Positions 1-6,829 of a stretch of 64,000 bases of DNA are shown here, piece after piece. The translations under genes and the position numbers were made by a program. Location of the stretch: NCBI RefSeq assembly GCF_024138165.1, contig NZ_CP100003.1:62001-126000 (forward strand), in the 5' to 3' direction. This stretch comes from Halorussus vallis (GTDB taxonomy: Archaea; Halobacteriota; Halobacteria; Halobacteriales; Haladaptataceae). Each line of letters begins with the position of its first letter. Position 1 is the first letter of the stretch. Below the pieces are notes generated by a model that was not told the origin of the DNA, searched no databases, and saw only the letters and a program-made list of their open reading frames with translations.

Positions 1-256
1 CAAGGTGGACGCTCAGGAGGTCGAGACGCTCGCTACAGAGCGGACACTCTGCCGGAACCTGTACATACCGATAGCCCGTCGCGACGGTGATATCGTCCTG
101 GTCGACCTCGACGCCGTGACGCTCCCCGAGCCGGTCTCGGACCGCTACGCGAATATCGTCGAGGAGTGCATGGCGCACGTCCTCGTCGACGGGGAGATCG
201 ACGCCGTCGACGGTAATCGTTAGCCGGTACGCTGTCGTCTGGTCTGCATCTTCCAT
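1..256 (-). CDS. Small conserved protein with Cys pair, 3' end outside window
   Basis: The minus strand is open from an ATG at 256 to the left edge, 85 codons, so the stop lies outside. The product begins MEDADQTTAYRLTITVDG and reaches a CPLC motif near residue 76, which suggests half of a zinc-binding site. I do not recognise the family. The plus-strand frame over the same DNA has no promoter and is probably a shadow. The gene has the same upstream layout as other plasmid genes here: a T-rich box and GC hairpin (292-315) and then the TTAACCAAC dyad (335-374). Function unknown. Confidence 0.6.
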   Translation of the reverse strand, partial: MEDADQTTAYRLTITVDGVDLPVDEDVRHALLDDIRVAVRDRLGERHGVEVDQDDITVATGYRYVQVPAECPLCSERLDLLSVHL

Positions 257-291
257 TCTGGTCACCTCTGGGGGCACGTCTGCTCGCGCCC

Positions 292-315
292 GCGCCCCTC
301 TCGGGCGCTCAAAAA
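292..315 (-). promoter_or_regulatory. T-box/hairpin leader element, copy 1
   Basis: A 6-bp perfect stem (292-297 with 303-308) is followed on the plus strand by an A5 run (311-315). Read in the direction of the gene starting at 256, this is TTTTT then hairpin then start codon. The same order recurs before many minus-strand genes here. It is not a terminator for that strand because the T-run precedes the stem. Confidence 0.5.
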
Positions 316-334
316 CCACCAGTCGCACCCAGTG

Positions 335-374
335 TTAACCAACAGCAGCAGTGAAACGGCCTCTTGTTGGTTAA
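335..374. promoter_or_regulatory. TTAACCAACA dyad, copy 1
   Basis: The arms TTAACCAACA (335-344) and TGTTGGTTAA (365-374) are perfect inverted repeats separated by 20 nt, about three helical turns centre to centre. The site lies 79 nt upstream of the minus-strand gene starting at 256. It partly overlaps an ArsR-operator-like sequence (366-384) on the side facing the arsenic genes. Inferred to be a protein-binding operator. Confidence 0.6.
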
Positions 375-450
375 TTCAACTAACACCCCTTCGACTGTCA
401 CGACAGACTTGCGTGTTCGTCGGACCCCGCTCGGGGAATGAGTCCCAATC

Positions 451-457
451 TTTAAGA
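451..457 (+). promoter_or_regulatory. TATA box of arsenic microprotein/ArsR operon
   Basis: TTTAAGA lies about 25 nt before the ATG at 477, the classic haloarchaeal spacing for a leaderless transcript starting at or next to the start codon. Confidence 0.55.
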
Positions 458-476
458 CGAATCGAGAAAATACAAT

Positions 477-629
477 ATGATGGTGATGGCTCAGAGCACT
501 CTCGATCGCATCTGGAATCGGCTCGTAGACCGCTACAACCAGGATGATGAGGCAGATTGCTGCGGCCCCACTATCGAAGAAGACCAATCTGACTCCGCAG
601 AATCCGAGTCGGAACCCTGCTGCGAATAA
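477..629 (+). CDS. 50-aa acidic microprotein with two CC pairs, first gene of ArsR/permease operon
   Basis: The frame runs from ATG 477 (ATGs also at 480 and 486) to TAA at 627-629. The product is acidic and carries two vicinal cysteine pairs, DCCG near residue 28 and PCCE at the very C-terminus. It sits 21 nt upstream of an ArsR gene and a TATA box lies 25 nt before the start, so it should be the first cistron of the operon. Vicinal cysteines bind trivalent arsenic in several known proteins; an arsenic or metal chaperone or buffer role is inference. No known family was recognised. Confidence 0.6.
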   Translation: MMVMAQSTLDRIWNRLVDRYNQDDEADCCGPTIEEDQSDSAESESEPCCE

Positions 630-650
630 ACCAAACCGTACAATTCCAAT

Positions 651-1034
651 ATGTCTGAAACAGAGTCACCGCCGGAGGATGCCCAGGATGCACTCGAACG
701 GCTCTACGATGATCCAGCGGCCCGGATTGCCGCCTTACAAGACGTCCGGCCATCTGAACAGGATGTCGCCGGTCAGGAGACTGTCTTCAAAGCCCTCGGA
801 AATGAAGATCGACTCCGCGTTCTCGAGGCGCTCCGTGATTCAGAGTGCTGTGGCTGTGAATTACAGGTCGTCCTCGACGCCCCACAATCGACCGTCGCCA
901 CGCACCTCCGGAAGCTGAAAGAGGCAGGCCTGGTGAAATCGCGGAAGAAGGGGAAGTGGAGCTACTACCGTATCGCCGACACCGCGGTCTTCGAACTACT
1001 CGACCTCGCTCACGCGATCCAGGAGGACGCCTAA
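651..1034 (+). CDS. arsR: ArsR-family winged-helix metalloregulator
   Basis: 127 aa with an ArsR wHTH. The N-terminal about 40 residues are a charged extension, followed by the [14 protein letters not shown] helix and a recognition helix in the region [17 protein letters not shown]. The metal site at the start of the DNA-binding region is ECCGCEL (Cys66, Cys67, Cys69), a variant of the classic ELCVCDL arsenic site. Family knowledge: apo-ArsR represses and As(III)/Sb(III) releases it. It ends 1 nt before the permease gene, so the two are co-transcribed. The extra Cys may alter metal choice. The ligand is inferred, not shown. Confidence 0.85.
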   Translation: MSETESPPEDAQDALERLYDDPAARIAALQDVRPSEQDVAGQETVFKALGNEDRLRVLEALRDSECCGCELQVVLDAPQSTVATHLRKLKEAGLVKSRKKGKWSYYRIADTAVFELLDLAHAIQEDA

Positions 1035-1035
1035 G

Positions 1036-1995
1036 ATGCTTCCACCAGGTCTTGGCGAGGCACTCTTGGATTCCTGGGACTACTTCCTCCACCTCGCCGT
1101 CATTCTCGTCCCGCTATTCATCGGGGCTTCGTTCCTCGTGGGCCTCGCGCAAGAGTACCTACCCCCGGAGAAAGTCGAGCGCAAGCTCCGCGGCCACGAT
1201 GAAGGAACCGGCAACGTCGCTGCCGCTGGATTAGGAGCTGTCACGCCGTTCTGTTCGTGTTCGACGGTTCCCGTCCTCGCCGGGTTGCTCCAAGCAGGGG
1301 CACCGCTCGGACTCGCGTTCTCGTTCCTGCTCGCATCGCCCCTCGTCAATGAGATCGCTATCCTCCTGCTTATCGGCCTCTTCGGAATTGAAGTCACTGT
1401 CTACTACGTCCTCATCACGTTCGTTGCCGCTGTCATCGGTGGCATCGTCATCGGACGGCTCGGATTGGTCGAGCACGTCAAAGATGTCCGTGTCGTCGAA
1501 GAGACGAACCAGGCCGTCGCAACGGACGGTGGGACGGCTGACTGCTGTGCAGGTAGTCCAGTTACGGCGAACCAGACGCACAGACAGCACGTCGAGACGG
1601 CCGCACGTGAAGCGTGGTCGTTCTTCGTCGATACGCTCCCGTACTTGATTCTGGGGATGACGCTCGGGGCGCTGATTCATGGTGTCGTTCCCGTCGACGT
1701 GCTCCACGCCGTCCTCGGGTCGGAGAATCCGCTGGCCGTGCCACTGGCGGCGGTGGCCGGTGCGCCGGTCTACATCAGCCTCAGCGGGATGCTCCCCATC
1801 GCGGCGTCCCTGAGTGAACAGGGGATTGCTATCGGGACTGTCCTCGCGTTCGTCGTCGGTGGCGCGGGCGTGAGCATTCCGAACCTGATTCTACTGAATA
1901 AGCTCTTCGAGCGCCGGCTGTTATTCGTCTACGCTGGTACTGTCGTCACGATTGGAGTCGTCGTTGGTGTCGTGTTCAACGTCTTCATCGTCTGA
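1036..1995 (+). CDS. ArsP/SO_0444-type permease (DUF318), likely organoarsenical or metal efflux
   Basis: 319-aa polytopic membrane protein of the UPF0718/DUF318 permease family. Two membrane halves are visible, the first with [19 protein letters not shown], whose CSCS motif marks ArsP and SO_0444-like exporters. A cytoplasmic linker near residues 150-195 contains a DCC pair. The second half carries the [16 protein letters not shown] segment typical of the family. It follows an ArsR gene by 1 nt. ArsP exports trivalent methylated and aromatic arsenicals; SO_0444 relatives have been linked to Cu/Zn. The arsenic setting favours ArsP, but the substrate cannot be settled from sequence. Confidence 0.8.
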   Translation: MLPPGLGEALLDSWDYFLHLAVILVPLFIGASFLVGLAQEYLPPEKVERKLRGHDEGTGNVAAAGLGAVTPFCSCSTVPVLAGLLQAGAPLGLAFSFLLASPLVNEIAILLLIGLFGIEVTVYYVLITFVAAVIGGIVIGRLGLVEHVKDVRVVEETNQAVATDGGTADCCAGSPVTANQTHRQHVETAAREAWSFFVDTLPYLILGMTLGALIHGVVPVDVLHAVLGSENPLAVPLAAVAGAPVYISLSGMLPIAASLSEQGIAIGTVLAFVVGGAGVSIPNLILLNKLFERRLLFVYAGTVVTIGVVVGVVFNVFIV

Positions 1996-2132
1996 GTCCC
2001 TACATTAGAATGCGTGACTCACGCCTTCATCGCCCTCGACCAATACCGGGACGTCGTCGATCCCGGCACTCTGACGACACTCTTCATTGGTAGAAACAGC
2101 CCTCGTATGGTATTCGCAGCCGTCTGTTGTCG

Positions 2133-2555
2133 TTATTCGACGGCGACGACGGCGTCGACGGTGACTGCGGCACCGCCGAGCAGTTCACAGACGCCGACCG
2201 TTGTCCGCGCGGGATACGTCTCCTCGAAGTACTGCTCGTACGTCTCGTTCACCTGCTCGTACGCGTCCATGTCCGCGAGGTAGAGCGTGACCTGGAGCAC
2301 GTTCTCAACGGTCCGCCCGTGCTGAGCGAGGACGGATTCGAGGTTCTCCAGGCAGAGTTCCAGCTGCTTCGACGCAGAGTCATCGCTTTCCACTGTTCCA
2401 TCCCGTTCCGGGAGCTGCCCCTCGACAAAGAGGAGATCCGAATCACCGGTTCGCTGGCCGAATGCGCCCGTAAACTCAGTTCCGTCACGTTGTTTGCGAG
2501 TAGCTTCACTTGCACGCGAGACAACACGGGTTCGGGTGGTTGATTCGCTCGACAT
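2133..2555 (-). CDS. RidA/YjgF-family enamine/imine deaminase-like protein
   Basis: 140 aa. After a variable N-terminus the RidA fold is clear: the region around residues 45-60 (FVEGQLPERDG), the LENLESVLAQHG helix, VLQVTLYLADMDAYEQVNE and the C-terminal PARTTVGVCELLGGAAVTVDA. The usual catalytic Arg is matched by the PARTTV arginine. RidA proteins hydrolyse reactive enamines and imines; some homologues bind other ligands. It is divergent from the second ArsR gene, and an 8-bp perfect dyad (2558-2583) sits directly in front of its start, so arsenic-responsive control is likely. RidA genes are not standard parts of ars operons. Confidence 0.85.
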   Translation of the reverse strand: MSSESTTRTRVVSRASEATRKQRDGTEFTGAFGQRTGDSDLLFVEGQLPERDGTVESDDSASKQLELCLENLESVLAQHGRTVENVLQVTLYLADMDAYEQVNETYEQYFEETYPARTTVGVCELLGGAAVTVDAVVAVE

Positions 2556-2557
2556 CT

Positions 2558-2583
2558 GTTAGTTGTCTCGTTGTTCAACTAAC
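2558..2583. promoter_or_regulatory. Candidate ArsR operator in front of ridA-like gene
   Basis: GTTAGTTG (2558-2565) and CAACTAAC (2576-2583) form a perfect 8-bp dyad with 10 nt between arms, next to the minus-strand start at 2555. A related sequence TTGAG-N6-CTCAA-CTA (2673-2691) lies before the arsR at 2693, and a third CAACTAAC half-site is at 377-384. The shared CAACTA half-site suggests one regulator. Confidence 0.5.
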
Positions 2584-2672
2584 TTAGTTCGACCGGTCTT
2601 CAATCATACGCCTATATATGGTTATGTGAGGCTCGTTGTTCGGATGTGTTCGCTCGTAAGCGAAAGCACTAA

Positions 2673-2691
2673 TTGAGTCGTCTCTCAACTA
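2673..2691. promoter_or_regulatory. Candidate ArsR operator in front of arsR-acr3-arsC
   Basis: TTGAG (2673-2677) and CTCAA (2684-2688) form a short dyad followed by CTA, directly upstream of the ATGs at 2693 and 2699. It shares the CAACTA half-site with the ridA-side operator. Its position over the start would let a bound repressor block initiation. Confidence 0.4.
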
Positions 2692-2692
2692 G

Positions 2693-3097
2693 ATGCTAAT
2701 GGCACAAGCCACAGATCGATTACGACGCTATCTCGATGACGAACTCGGGGAGTGTCGCAGCGAGGACGTCGAGCGTCGGCTCGACGAACTCGGCACCCTC
2801 GAAGCAGCACTCGGAGCACCGCAGGTGAATGCTGAACTCGACGTCCTTTCGGCACTCGCCAATGAGACGCGCTACACGCTCGTTCGTGTGCTCGTGGCGG
2901 CCCAGGAGGAACTCTGCGTCTGCGAGTTGCACGCGGTCGTCGACGTGAGTGAGAGCGGGCTAAGTCATGCTCTCTCGGCACTCGTCGACGCGGGCCTCGT
3001 CGACGGGCGAAAGGACGGTCGCTGGAAGAAGTACCGGGCGACCAACCGCGCAGTCGCCCTCGTGACCGTCCTCGAAGGGAGCGTGAGCGATGAGTAA
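2693..3097 (+). CDS. arsR: ArsR arsenite-responsive repressor
   Basis: 134 aa. It has the canonical arsenic-binding motif ELCVCEL (Cys75, Cys77) at the start of the DNA-binding helices, then the recognition region SGLSHALSALVDAGLVDGRK and the wing. An N-terminal extension of about 45 charged residues precedes LSALANETRYTLV. Start is ATG 2693, with a second in-frame ATG at 2699. It overlaps the ACR3 gene by 8 nt, so the two are translationally linked. By family knowledge it represses in the apo form and lets go on binding As(III) or Sb(III), controlling acr3 and arsC and probably the divergent ridA-like gene. Confidence 0.9.
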   Translation: MLMAQATDRLRRYLDDELGECRSEDVERRLDELGTLEAALGAPQVNAELDVLSALANETRYTLVRVLVAAQEELCVCELHAVVDVSESGLSHALSALVDAGLVDGRKDGRWKKYRATNRAVALVTVLEGSVSDE

Positions 3098-4256
3098 CGT
3101 CGACGCCCACGAGCACGGGCCGAACTGCGACTGTGAGAGCTGTGGTGACCCGCGGTCGATGGACTTCCTCGACAAGTATCTCACCGTCTGGATCTTCGGT
3201 GCGATGGCGATTGGCGTGGGACTGGGCTACGTCGCCCCGTCAGTGACCGAGCCAATCCAGAATCTCCACCTCGTGGGAATCGGCCTCGTTGTGATGATGT
3301 ACCCACCGCTGGCGAAGGCGGACTACTCACAGCTCGCGACAGTGTTCAGCAACTGGCGGGTGCTCGGGCTGAGTCTCATCCAGAACTGGCTCATCGGCCC
3401 GACGCTGATGTTCACGCTCGCAGTCGTCTTCTTCAGCGGGCTCGTTCCCGGCCTGCCGGCTCGCCCCGAATTCTTCCTTGGCCTCATCTTCATCGGGATG
3501 GCCCGGTGTATCGCGATGGTCTTGGTCTGGAACGAACTCGCCGAGGGTTCGACCGAATACGTGACCGGGCTGGTCGCGTTCAACAGCCTGTTCCAGATCA
3601 TTACCTACGGGGTGTACGTCTGGTTCTTCGCGCTGTTCCTGCCCCCACTACTGGGGATGGAGACACTCGTCGCTGGCATCACCACCTTCGACATCACGCC
3701 GATGCAGGTGTTCGAGGCGATCGTCGTCTTCCTCGGTATTCCCTTCGCGGCAGGGTTCCTCACTCGCTATATCGGGACACGGACCAAGGGCGAGGAGTGG
3801 TACGACGAGGTGTTCATCCCGAAGATCGACCCCCTGACGCTGGTCGCGCTGCTGTTCACCATCATCGTGATGTTCGCCACGCAGGGCGAGAACATCATCG
3901 CCGCGCCTGCAGACGTCCTGTTGATTGCAGTGCCGCTGACGATCTACTTCGTGGTGATGTTCTTCGTGAGCTTCGGCATGGGCCGGGGCATCGGTGCGGA
4001 CTACTCGACGACGACAGCGATTGGCTTCACGGCTGCCTCGAACAATTTCGAGCTGGCGATAGCAGTCGCGGTCGCGGTGTTCGGCGTCGGCTCCGGTGTT
4101 GCCTTCACGACCGTCATTGGTCCGCTCATCGAGGTGCCGGTTTTACTCGCGCTGGTCAACGTCGCCCTCTATTTCCAGCGGAAACTCGACTGGACTGACT
4201 CCGAGACTGGAAGTCCCGGACCATCCGCTCCTGAACCGACCACGAACGACGACTAA
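3090..4256 (+). CDS. acr3: ACR3-family arsenite efflux permease
   Basis: 388 aa with about ten membrane segments and the family signature GMARCIAMVLVWNELA, whose Cys (near residue 137) is essential in studied ACR3 proteins, plus FTAASNNFELAIAVAVAVFG near residue 320. Length fits the family. It extrudes arsenite driven by the membrane potential or proton gradient. The N-terminal about 22 residues hold two His and three Cys (HEHGPNCDCESCG), an extension that could present a soft-metal site. It overlaps arsR upstream by 8 nt and is followed 15 nt later by arsC, forming arsR-acr3-arsC. Confidence 0.93.
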   Translation: MSNVDAHEHGPNCDCESCGDPRSMDFLDKYLTVWIFGAMAIGVGLGYVAPSVTEPIQNLHLVGIGLVVMMYPPLAKADYSQLATVFSNWRVLGLSLIQNWLIGPTLMFTLAVVFFSGLVPGLPARPEFFLGLIFIGMARCIAMVLVWNELAEGSTEYVTGLVAFNSLFQIITYGVYVWFFALFLPPLLGMETLVAGITTFDITPMQVFEAIVVFLGIPFAAGFLTRYIGTRTKGEEWYDEVFIPKIDPLTLVALLFTIIVMFATQGENIIAAPADVLLIAVPLTIYFVVMFFVSFGMGRGIGADYSTTTAIGFTAASNNFELAIAVAVAVFGVGSGVAFTTVIGPLIEVPVLLALVNVALYFQRKLDWTDSETGSPGPSAPEPTTNDD

Positions 4257-4271
4257 TCACCACACAAGCCA

Positions 4272-4718
4272 ATGTCCACGAATACTGATTCGGCTGAGCC
4301 GATTCGTATCGCCTTCATGTGCGTCCAGAACGCTGGCCGCTCCCAGATGTCCACGGCGTTCGCAGAGCGAGAACGCGACCGCCGTGGTCTCGACGACCGC
4401 GTCGAAATCCTGACTGGCGGGACGCATCCGGCCGACCACGTCCATGAGGAAGTAATCGAGGTGATGGACGAAGCGGGGTTCGCCCTCTCTGATCGAACAC
4501 CGCGTGAAATCACGATTGACGAACTCCAATCGTGTGATTACGTTGCGACGATGGGCTGTTCCACGCTGGATGTCGGCGAGGTTGGGAGTGCTGTCGAGGT
4601 GCGCGACTGGGCGCTCGACGATCCCGATGGAGCGGACTTGGAGCGAGTGCGCGAAATCCGTGACGAAATCGAACAGCGGGTCATCGCGCTGTTCGACGAA
4701 TTCAGCGTCGCTACATAA
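4272..4718 (+). CDS. arsC: Arsenate reductase, low-molecular-weight phosphatase type
   Basis: 148 aa. The phosphatase-like P-loop CVQNAGRS spans Cys17-Ser24 and matches CX5R(S/T). Later motifs include SDRTPREIT, the CDYVATMGCS strand (a candidate second redox Cys) and VRDWALDDPDGADLERVREI with the acid-loop Asp. LMW-PTP-type ArsC reduces arsenate to arsenite, which ACR3 then exports. Some haloarchaeal enzymes of this type are annotated as phosphatases, but the arsR-acr3 context supports ArsC. The N-terminus is slightly extended. It is the last gene of the operon. Confidence 0.9.
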   Translation: MSTNTDSAEPIRIAFMCVQNAGRSQMSTAFAERERDRRGLDDRVEILTGGTHPADHVHEEVIEVMDEAGFALSDRTPREITIDELQSCDYVATMGCSTLDVGEVGSAVEVRDWALDDPDGADLERVREIRDEIEQRVIALFDEFSVAT

Positions 4719-4852
4719 GACGGCAATATACCACTTTTCGGTGGGTTCAGCGATAGAGTGGCCACCACCTGTATTCTACCCGCTGTATCAGAGTACATGG
4801 ATTACGTGATTGATCTCTGACGACGTGGGTCGCCGACACCAGTACACGTTGA

Positions 4853-5266
4853 CTAGCGGGCGGTCAGATACTCGTAGAACGTTCTCGGGTCGACAATGTC
4901 GATCCCTTGGAAGGAGTCGAGATCGAGTAGATGCCGATCGCCAGAAACGAGATAGTCCACGTGACCCGCCACGGCGGCCTCAAGAAATTTGTCGTCATCG
5001 GGATCATCATCAACCGCTGTGATGTCCTCGTCTGGGTCGACGAACTCTGCGTAATACCGGATTGTTTCGACCTCCTGCTGGACGTCTTCTTCGTCCATGT
5101 GGAACTTCTCTGGGTATTTCAACAGCGTTTCTCGAAACTCAGTCAGCGTCGCGACGGACACGATAATCTCATACTCGCTATTGAACCCCCTGACGACCAC
5201 GTCGTGGGGGACACCAGTTGCGATGACGCTTGAAATGAGGACGTTCGTATCGAGAACGGCTCTCAT
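4853..5266 (-). CDS. vapC: PIN-domain ribonuclease toxin (VapC-like, COG1569 type)
   Basis: 137 aa. The PIN fold starts with MRAVLDTNVLISSV (Asp6 of the acidic quartet) and continues through LTEFRETLLKYP (Glu), DDDPDDDKFLEAAVAG (Asp) and VDYLVSGDRHLLDL (Asp). PIN toxins cleave RNA using Mg2+. Its start overlaps the stop of the AbrB-type gene upstream by 4 nt, the standard antitoxin-then-toxin order. It converges with arsC, so the two transcripts meet in the 4719-4852 gap. Confidence 0.88.
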   Translation of the reverse strand: MRAVLDTNVLISSVIATGVPHDVVVRGFNSEYEIIVSVATLTEFRETLLKYPEKFHMDEEDVQQEVETIRYYAEFVDPDEDITAVDDDPDDDKFLEAAVAGHVDYLVSGDRHLLDLDSFQGIDIVDPRTFYEYLTAR

Positions 5267-5526
5267 TCATCGGCGCTCCGCGCGTCGTGGACCAACTGAG
5301 TGACCTCATCCATGGAGAGATCGACCTCTTCCGATCGCTCTTCGACTCGGTGCTGGAACTCTTCGACCGAGGGGAGTTCGAGTTTCTTCAAGACCAGACC
5401 GTAGTCTGTCGGGACGACCATCAGCTTCGTCCCTTTTTCGAGGCCGAACTGCTCGCGAAGCCGACTCGGGATCGTGATCTGTCCCTTCGAGGTAACCGTC
5501 GTGACTTCAGGGTCGTCAGTACTCAT
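5263..5526 (-). CDS. vapB: AbrB/SpoVT-family antitoxin
   Basis: 87 aa from ATG 5526, where the swapped-hairpin AbrB domain begins; an upstream in-frame ATG at 5571 would add unrelated sequence. Residues 7-50 hold VTTVTSKGQITIPSRLREQF and the following beta strands typical of AbrB DNA-binding domains. The acidic C-terminal helix should wrap the PIN toxin. It overlaps vapC by 4 nt. A dyad CGTAAG/CTTACG (5538-5554) sits 12 nt before the start and is the likely autoregulatory operator. Confidence 0.88.
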   Translation of the reverse strand: MSTDDPEVTTVTSKGQITIPSRLREQFGLEKGTKLMVVPTDYGLVLKKLELPSVEEFQHRVEERSEEVDLSMDEVTQLVHDARSADE

Positions 5527-5537
5527 TGGCAGTTCTA

Positions 5538-5554
5538 CGTAAGAATTCCTTACG
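5538..5554. promoter_or_regulatory. Dyad operator of vapBC-like pair
   Basis: CGTAAG (5538-5543) and CTTACG (5549-5554) are perfect 6-bp inverted arms with 5 nt between them, just upstream of the AbrB-type start. AbrB-type antitoxins commonly autoregulate from such sites. This is inference from position and symmetry. Confidence 0.45.
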
Positions 5555-5626
5555 CAGCGACTTGAACCCACCGGTCAATTCGATTCCACTGAGTGCTCCG
5601 CCGTTATCTGCTCTAACCGTTGAGAG

Positions 5627-5992
5627 TCAGCGCTCGGGGCCGTAGATGATCGCTGAGCGGCTTTCGTAGCCACACTCTCGACACTCGAACCACCGTTGGA
5701 CCTTCGCGCCGTCGGCACTCTTCTGGCCGACGACGACGTCGTCGTTCGGACACTCTGGACAGGGTAGTTCAGGCTGGGGCCGTTTTCGGAGTTCATCGCG
5801 AAGCGATGTGGCTTCCTTCGTCGCGAATCCGCGCGTCCACACCGGATAGCCATCGACGAGAATCGCAGCCCGCCACTTGTGGATGTACGTGTCCGGCGCT
5901 CGGTGAAGCACCGCATGTGCGTTGGTCTCTGTGTTCCGATACGCTAGTTTCGGGGTACGGCTCTCACGCACCCAATTTGTAATTCGTGGCAT
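5627..5992 (-). CDS. Haloarchaeal zinc-ribbon protein
   Basis: 121 aa. The N-terminal half is a compact basic/aromatic region (WRAAILVDGYPVWTRGF). The C-terminal half carries a four-Cys zinc ribbon, CPEC near residue 78 and CREC about 25 residues later. It resembles small conserved haloarchaeal plasmid proteins of unknown role. The degenerate TTAACCAAC dyad (6085-6125) lies 93 nt upstream of its start, and a weak hairpin (GCCTCC/GGAGGC, about 6004-6022) lies in its leader. A frame offset over 5575-5916 is a shadow. Confidence 0.75.
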   Translation of the reverse strand: MPRITNWVRESRTPKLAYRNTETNAHAVLHRAPDTYIHKWRAAILVDGYPVWTRGFATKEATSLRDELRKRPQPELPCPECPNDDVVVGQKSADGAKVQRWFECRECGYESRSAIIYGPER

Positions 5993-6084
5993 GGGTACTG
6001 GTGCCTCCGCGTTTGGGAGGCTCGCAGTCGCTTGATTCGGGTATTGATTGGTCTCGTGAGTCGATATCGCGTCCTCACCAACGA

Positions 6085-6125
6085 TTACCCAACACAGCCA
6101 GTCGAACGAACTGACTGTTGGTTAC
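6085..6125. promoter_or_regulatory. TTAACCAACA-type dyad, degenerate copy
   Basis: TTACCCAACA (6085-6094) and TGTTGGTTAC (6116-6125) match the dyad consensus with one changed base in the left arm and one at the edge of the right, and keep the 21-nt spacing. It overlaps the end of the gene at 6122 and lies upstream of the gene starting at 5992. Confidence 0.5.
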
Positions 6126-6421
6126 TCCTCGAAGAGACAGCGATCGGCTGCATCGTCGCCAGCAAGTGTCTGCTGATCCTCGGCAGTATCGGCGAAGAGG
6201 TTAGACTGATCACCCTCGGACGAGTGCTCTACTCCCGGACGGTCGTCGACGCCGAACTCACTCGCCTCCGGCCGGTCGAGCCGCGAATCACGATCGCGGT
6301 GATCTACGTCCGCACCGAAGTCCTCGAGCGAGGTTTCGACGCTCGTCTCAGTCACTTCGAGCTGGCCATCCTCGCCGAAAGCGGTCTGTTGCTGAATTTC
6401 AATCTTTGGTCGGTCGCTCAT
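6122..6421 (-). CDS. Acidic hypothetical protein
   Basis: 99 aa from ATG 6421, chosen because a perfect 8-bp hairpin leader (6429-6451) ends 7 nt before it; the longer frame from 6466 would read through that hairpin. The protein is very acidic, starts MSDRPKIEIQQQTAF and has no membrane segment or Cys pattern. No family recognised. It lies in a run of small plasmid genes, all on the minus strand, downstream of the GTG-start gene at 6477. Confidence 0.6.
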   Translation of the reverse strand: MSDRPKIEIQQQTAFGEDGQLEVTETSVETSLEDFGADVDHRDRDSRLDRPEASEFGVDDRPGVEHSSEGDQSNLFADTAEDQQTLAGDDAADRCLFEE

Positions 6422-6428
6422 GTGAATC

Positions 6429-6458
6429 GAGCCTCCACCCACTGGAGGCTCCGAAAAA
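6429..6458 (-). promoter_or_regulatory. T-box/hairpin leader element, copy 2
   Basis: GAGCCTCC (6429-6436) pairs perfectly with GGAGGCTC (6444-6451) over a 7-nt loop, with an A5 run at 6454-6458 on the plus strand. In the gene direction this reads T5, stem-loop, 7 nt, ATG. It is one of the cleanest copies. Confidence 0.6.
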
Positions 6459-6476
6459 CTGCCCACGAGCGCCGTC

Positions 6477-6698
6477 TCAATCCTCTTGAGACCGGAGCTC
6501 GCTGGCCCGATGTTCGAGCCGCCGAAGGATCTGGACTCGCTTCTGATTCGCGTTCTCGTAGGCGACGCAGGCTCGCAGCATCTCCATGTTGTTGATCGTC
6601 ACGATGCCAGCGTTGATGAGTCGCGCATTCGGTGGTTCGAGACGATGTTCCGGTGATAGACCGCTCGATACCGTGGATTGCTCTGAAGAGTTGCTCAC
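6477..6698 (-). CDS. Small hypothetical protein, GTG start
   Basis: 73 aa starting at GTG 6698. The frame shows a helical C-terminal half (MLRACVAYENANQKRVQILRRLEH). No known domain seen. The start is supported by a leader hairpin (6704-6729) that ends 5 nt upstream, the same layout as neighbouring genes. It is about 130 nt downstream of the AbiEii-like gene and may be separately transcribed. Confidence 0.55.
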   Translation of the reverse strand: MSNSSEQSTVSSGLSPEHRLEPPNARLINAGIVTINNMEMLRACVAYENANQKRVQILRRLEHRASELRSQED

Positions 6699-6703
6699 TG
6701 ACT

Positions 6704-6736
6704 GTCGCCTCCGCCCCTGCTTCGGCGACGAAAAAA
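6704..6736 (-). promoter_or_regulatory. T-box/hairpin leader element, copy 3
   Basis: GTCGCC (6704-6709) pairs with GGCGAC (6724-6729); an A6 run follows at 6731-6736 on the plus strand. Read with the gene starting at 6698, a T6 run is followed by the stem-loop and then the GTG. Confidence 0.5.
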
Positions 6737-6829
6737 CAGCGCCAGTTCGCTCTCCGTTTCGCGTACTTTCTCAGCGACAGACACGGACAGACACTGTCCG
6801 ATGCAGGACTCGCGGTGAGGGTTGCCCCA

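Noticed and set aside
5-223. Plus-strand frame of 72 codons at the left edge
   Set aside because: The minus strand is fully open here, has a CPLC motif and carries the shared upstream elements (hairpin, dyad). The plus frame has no promoter and reads like an antisense shadow.
3506-4198. Long plus-strand frame inside acr3
   Set aside because: His/Arg-rich out-of-frame translation of the permease gene, a common effect of GC-rich codon use.
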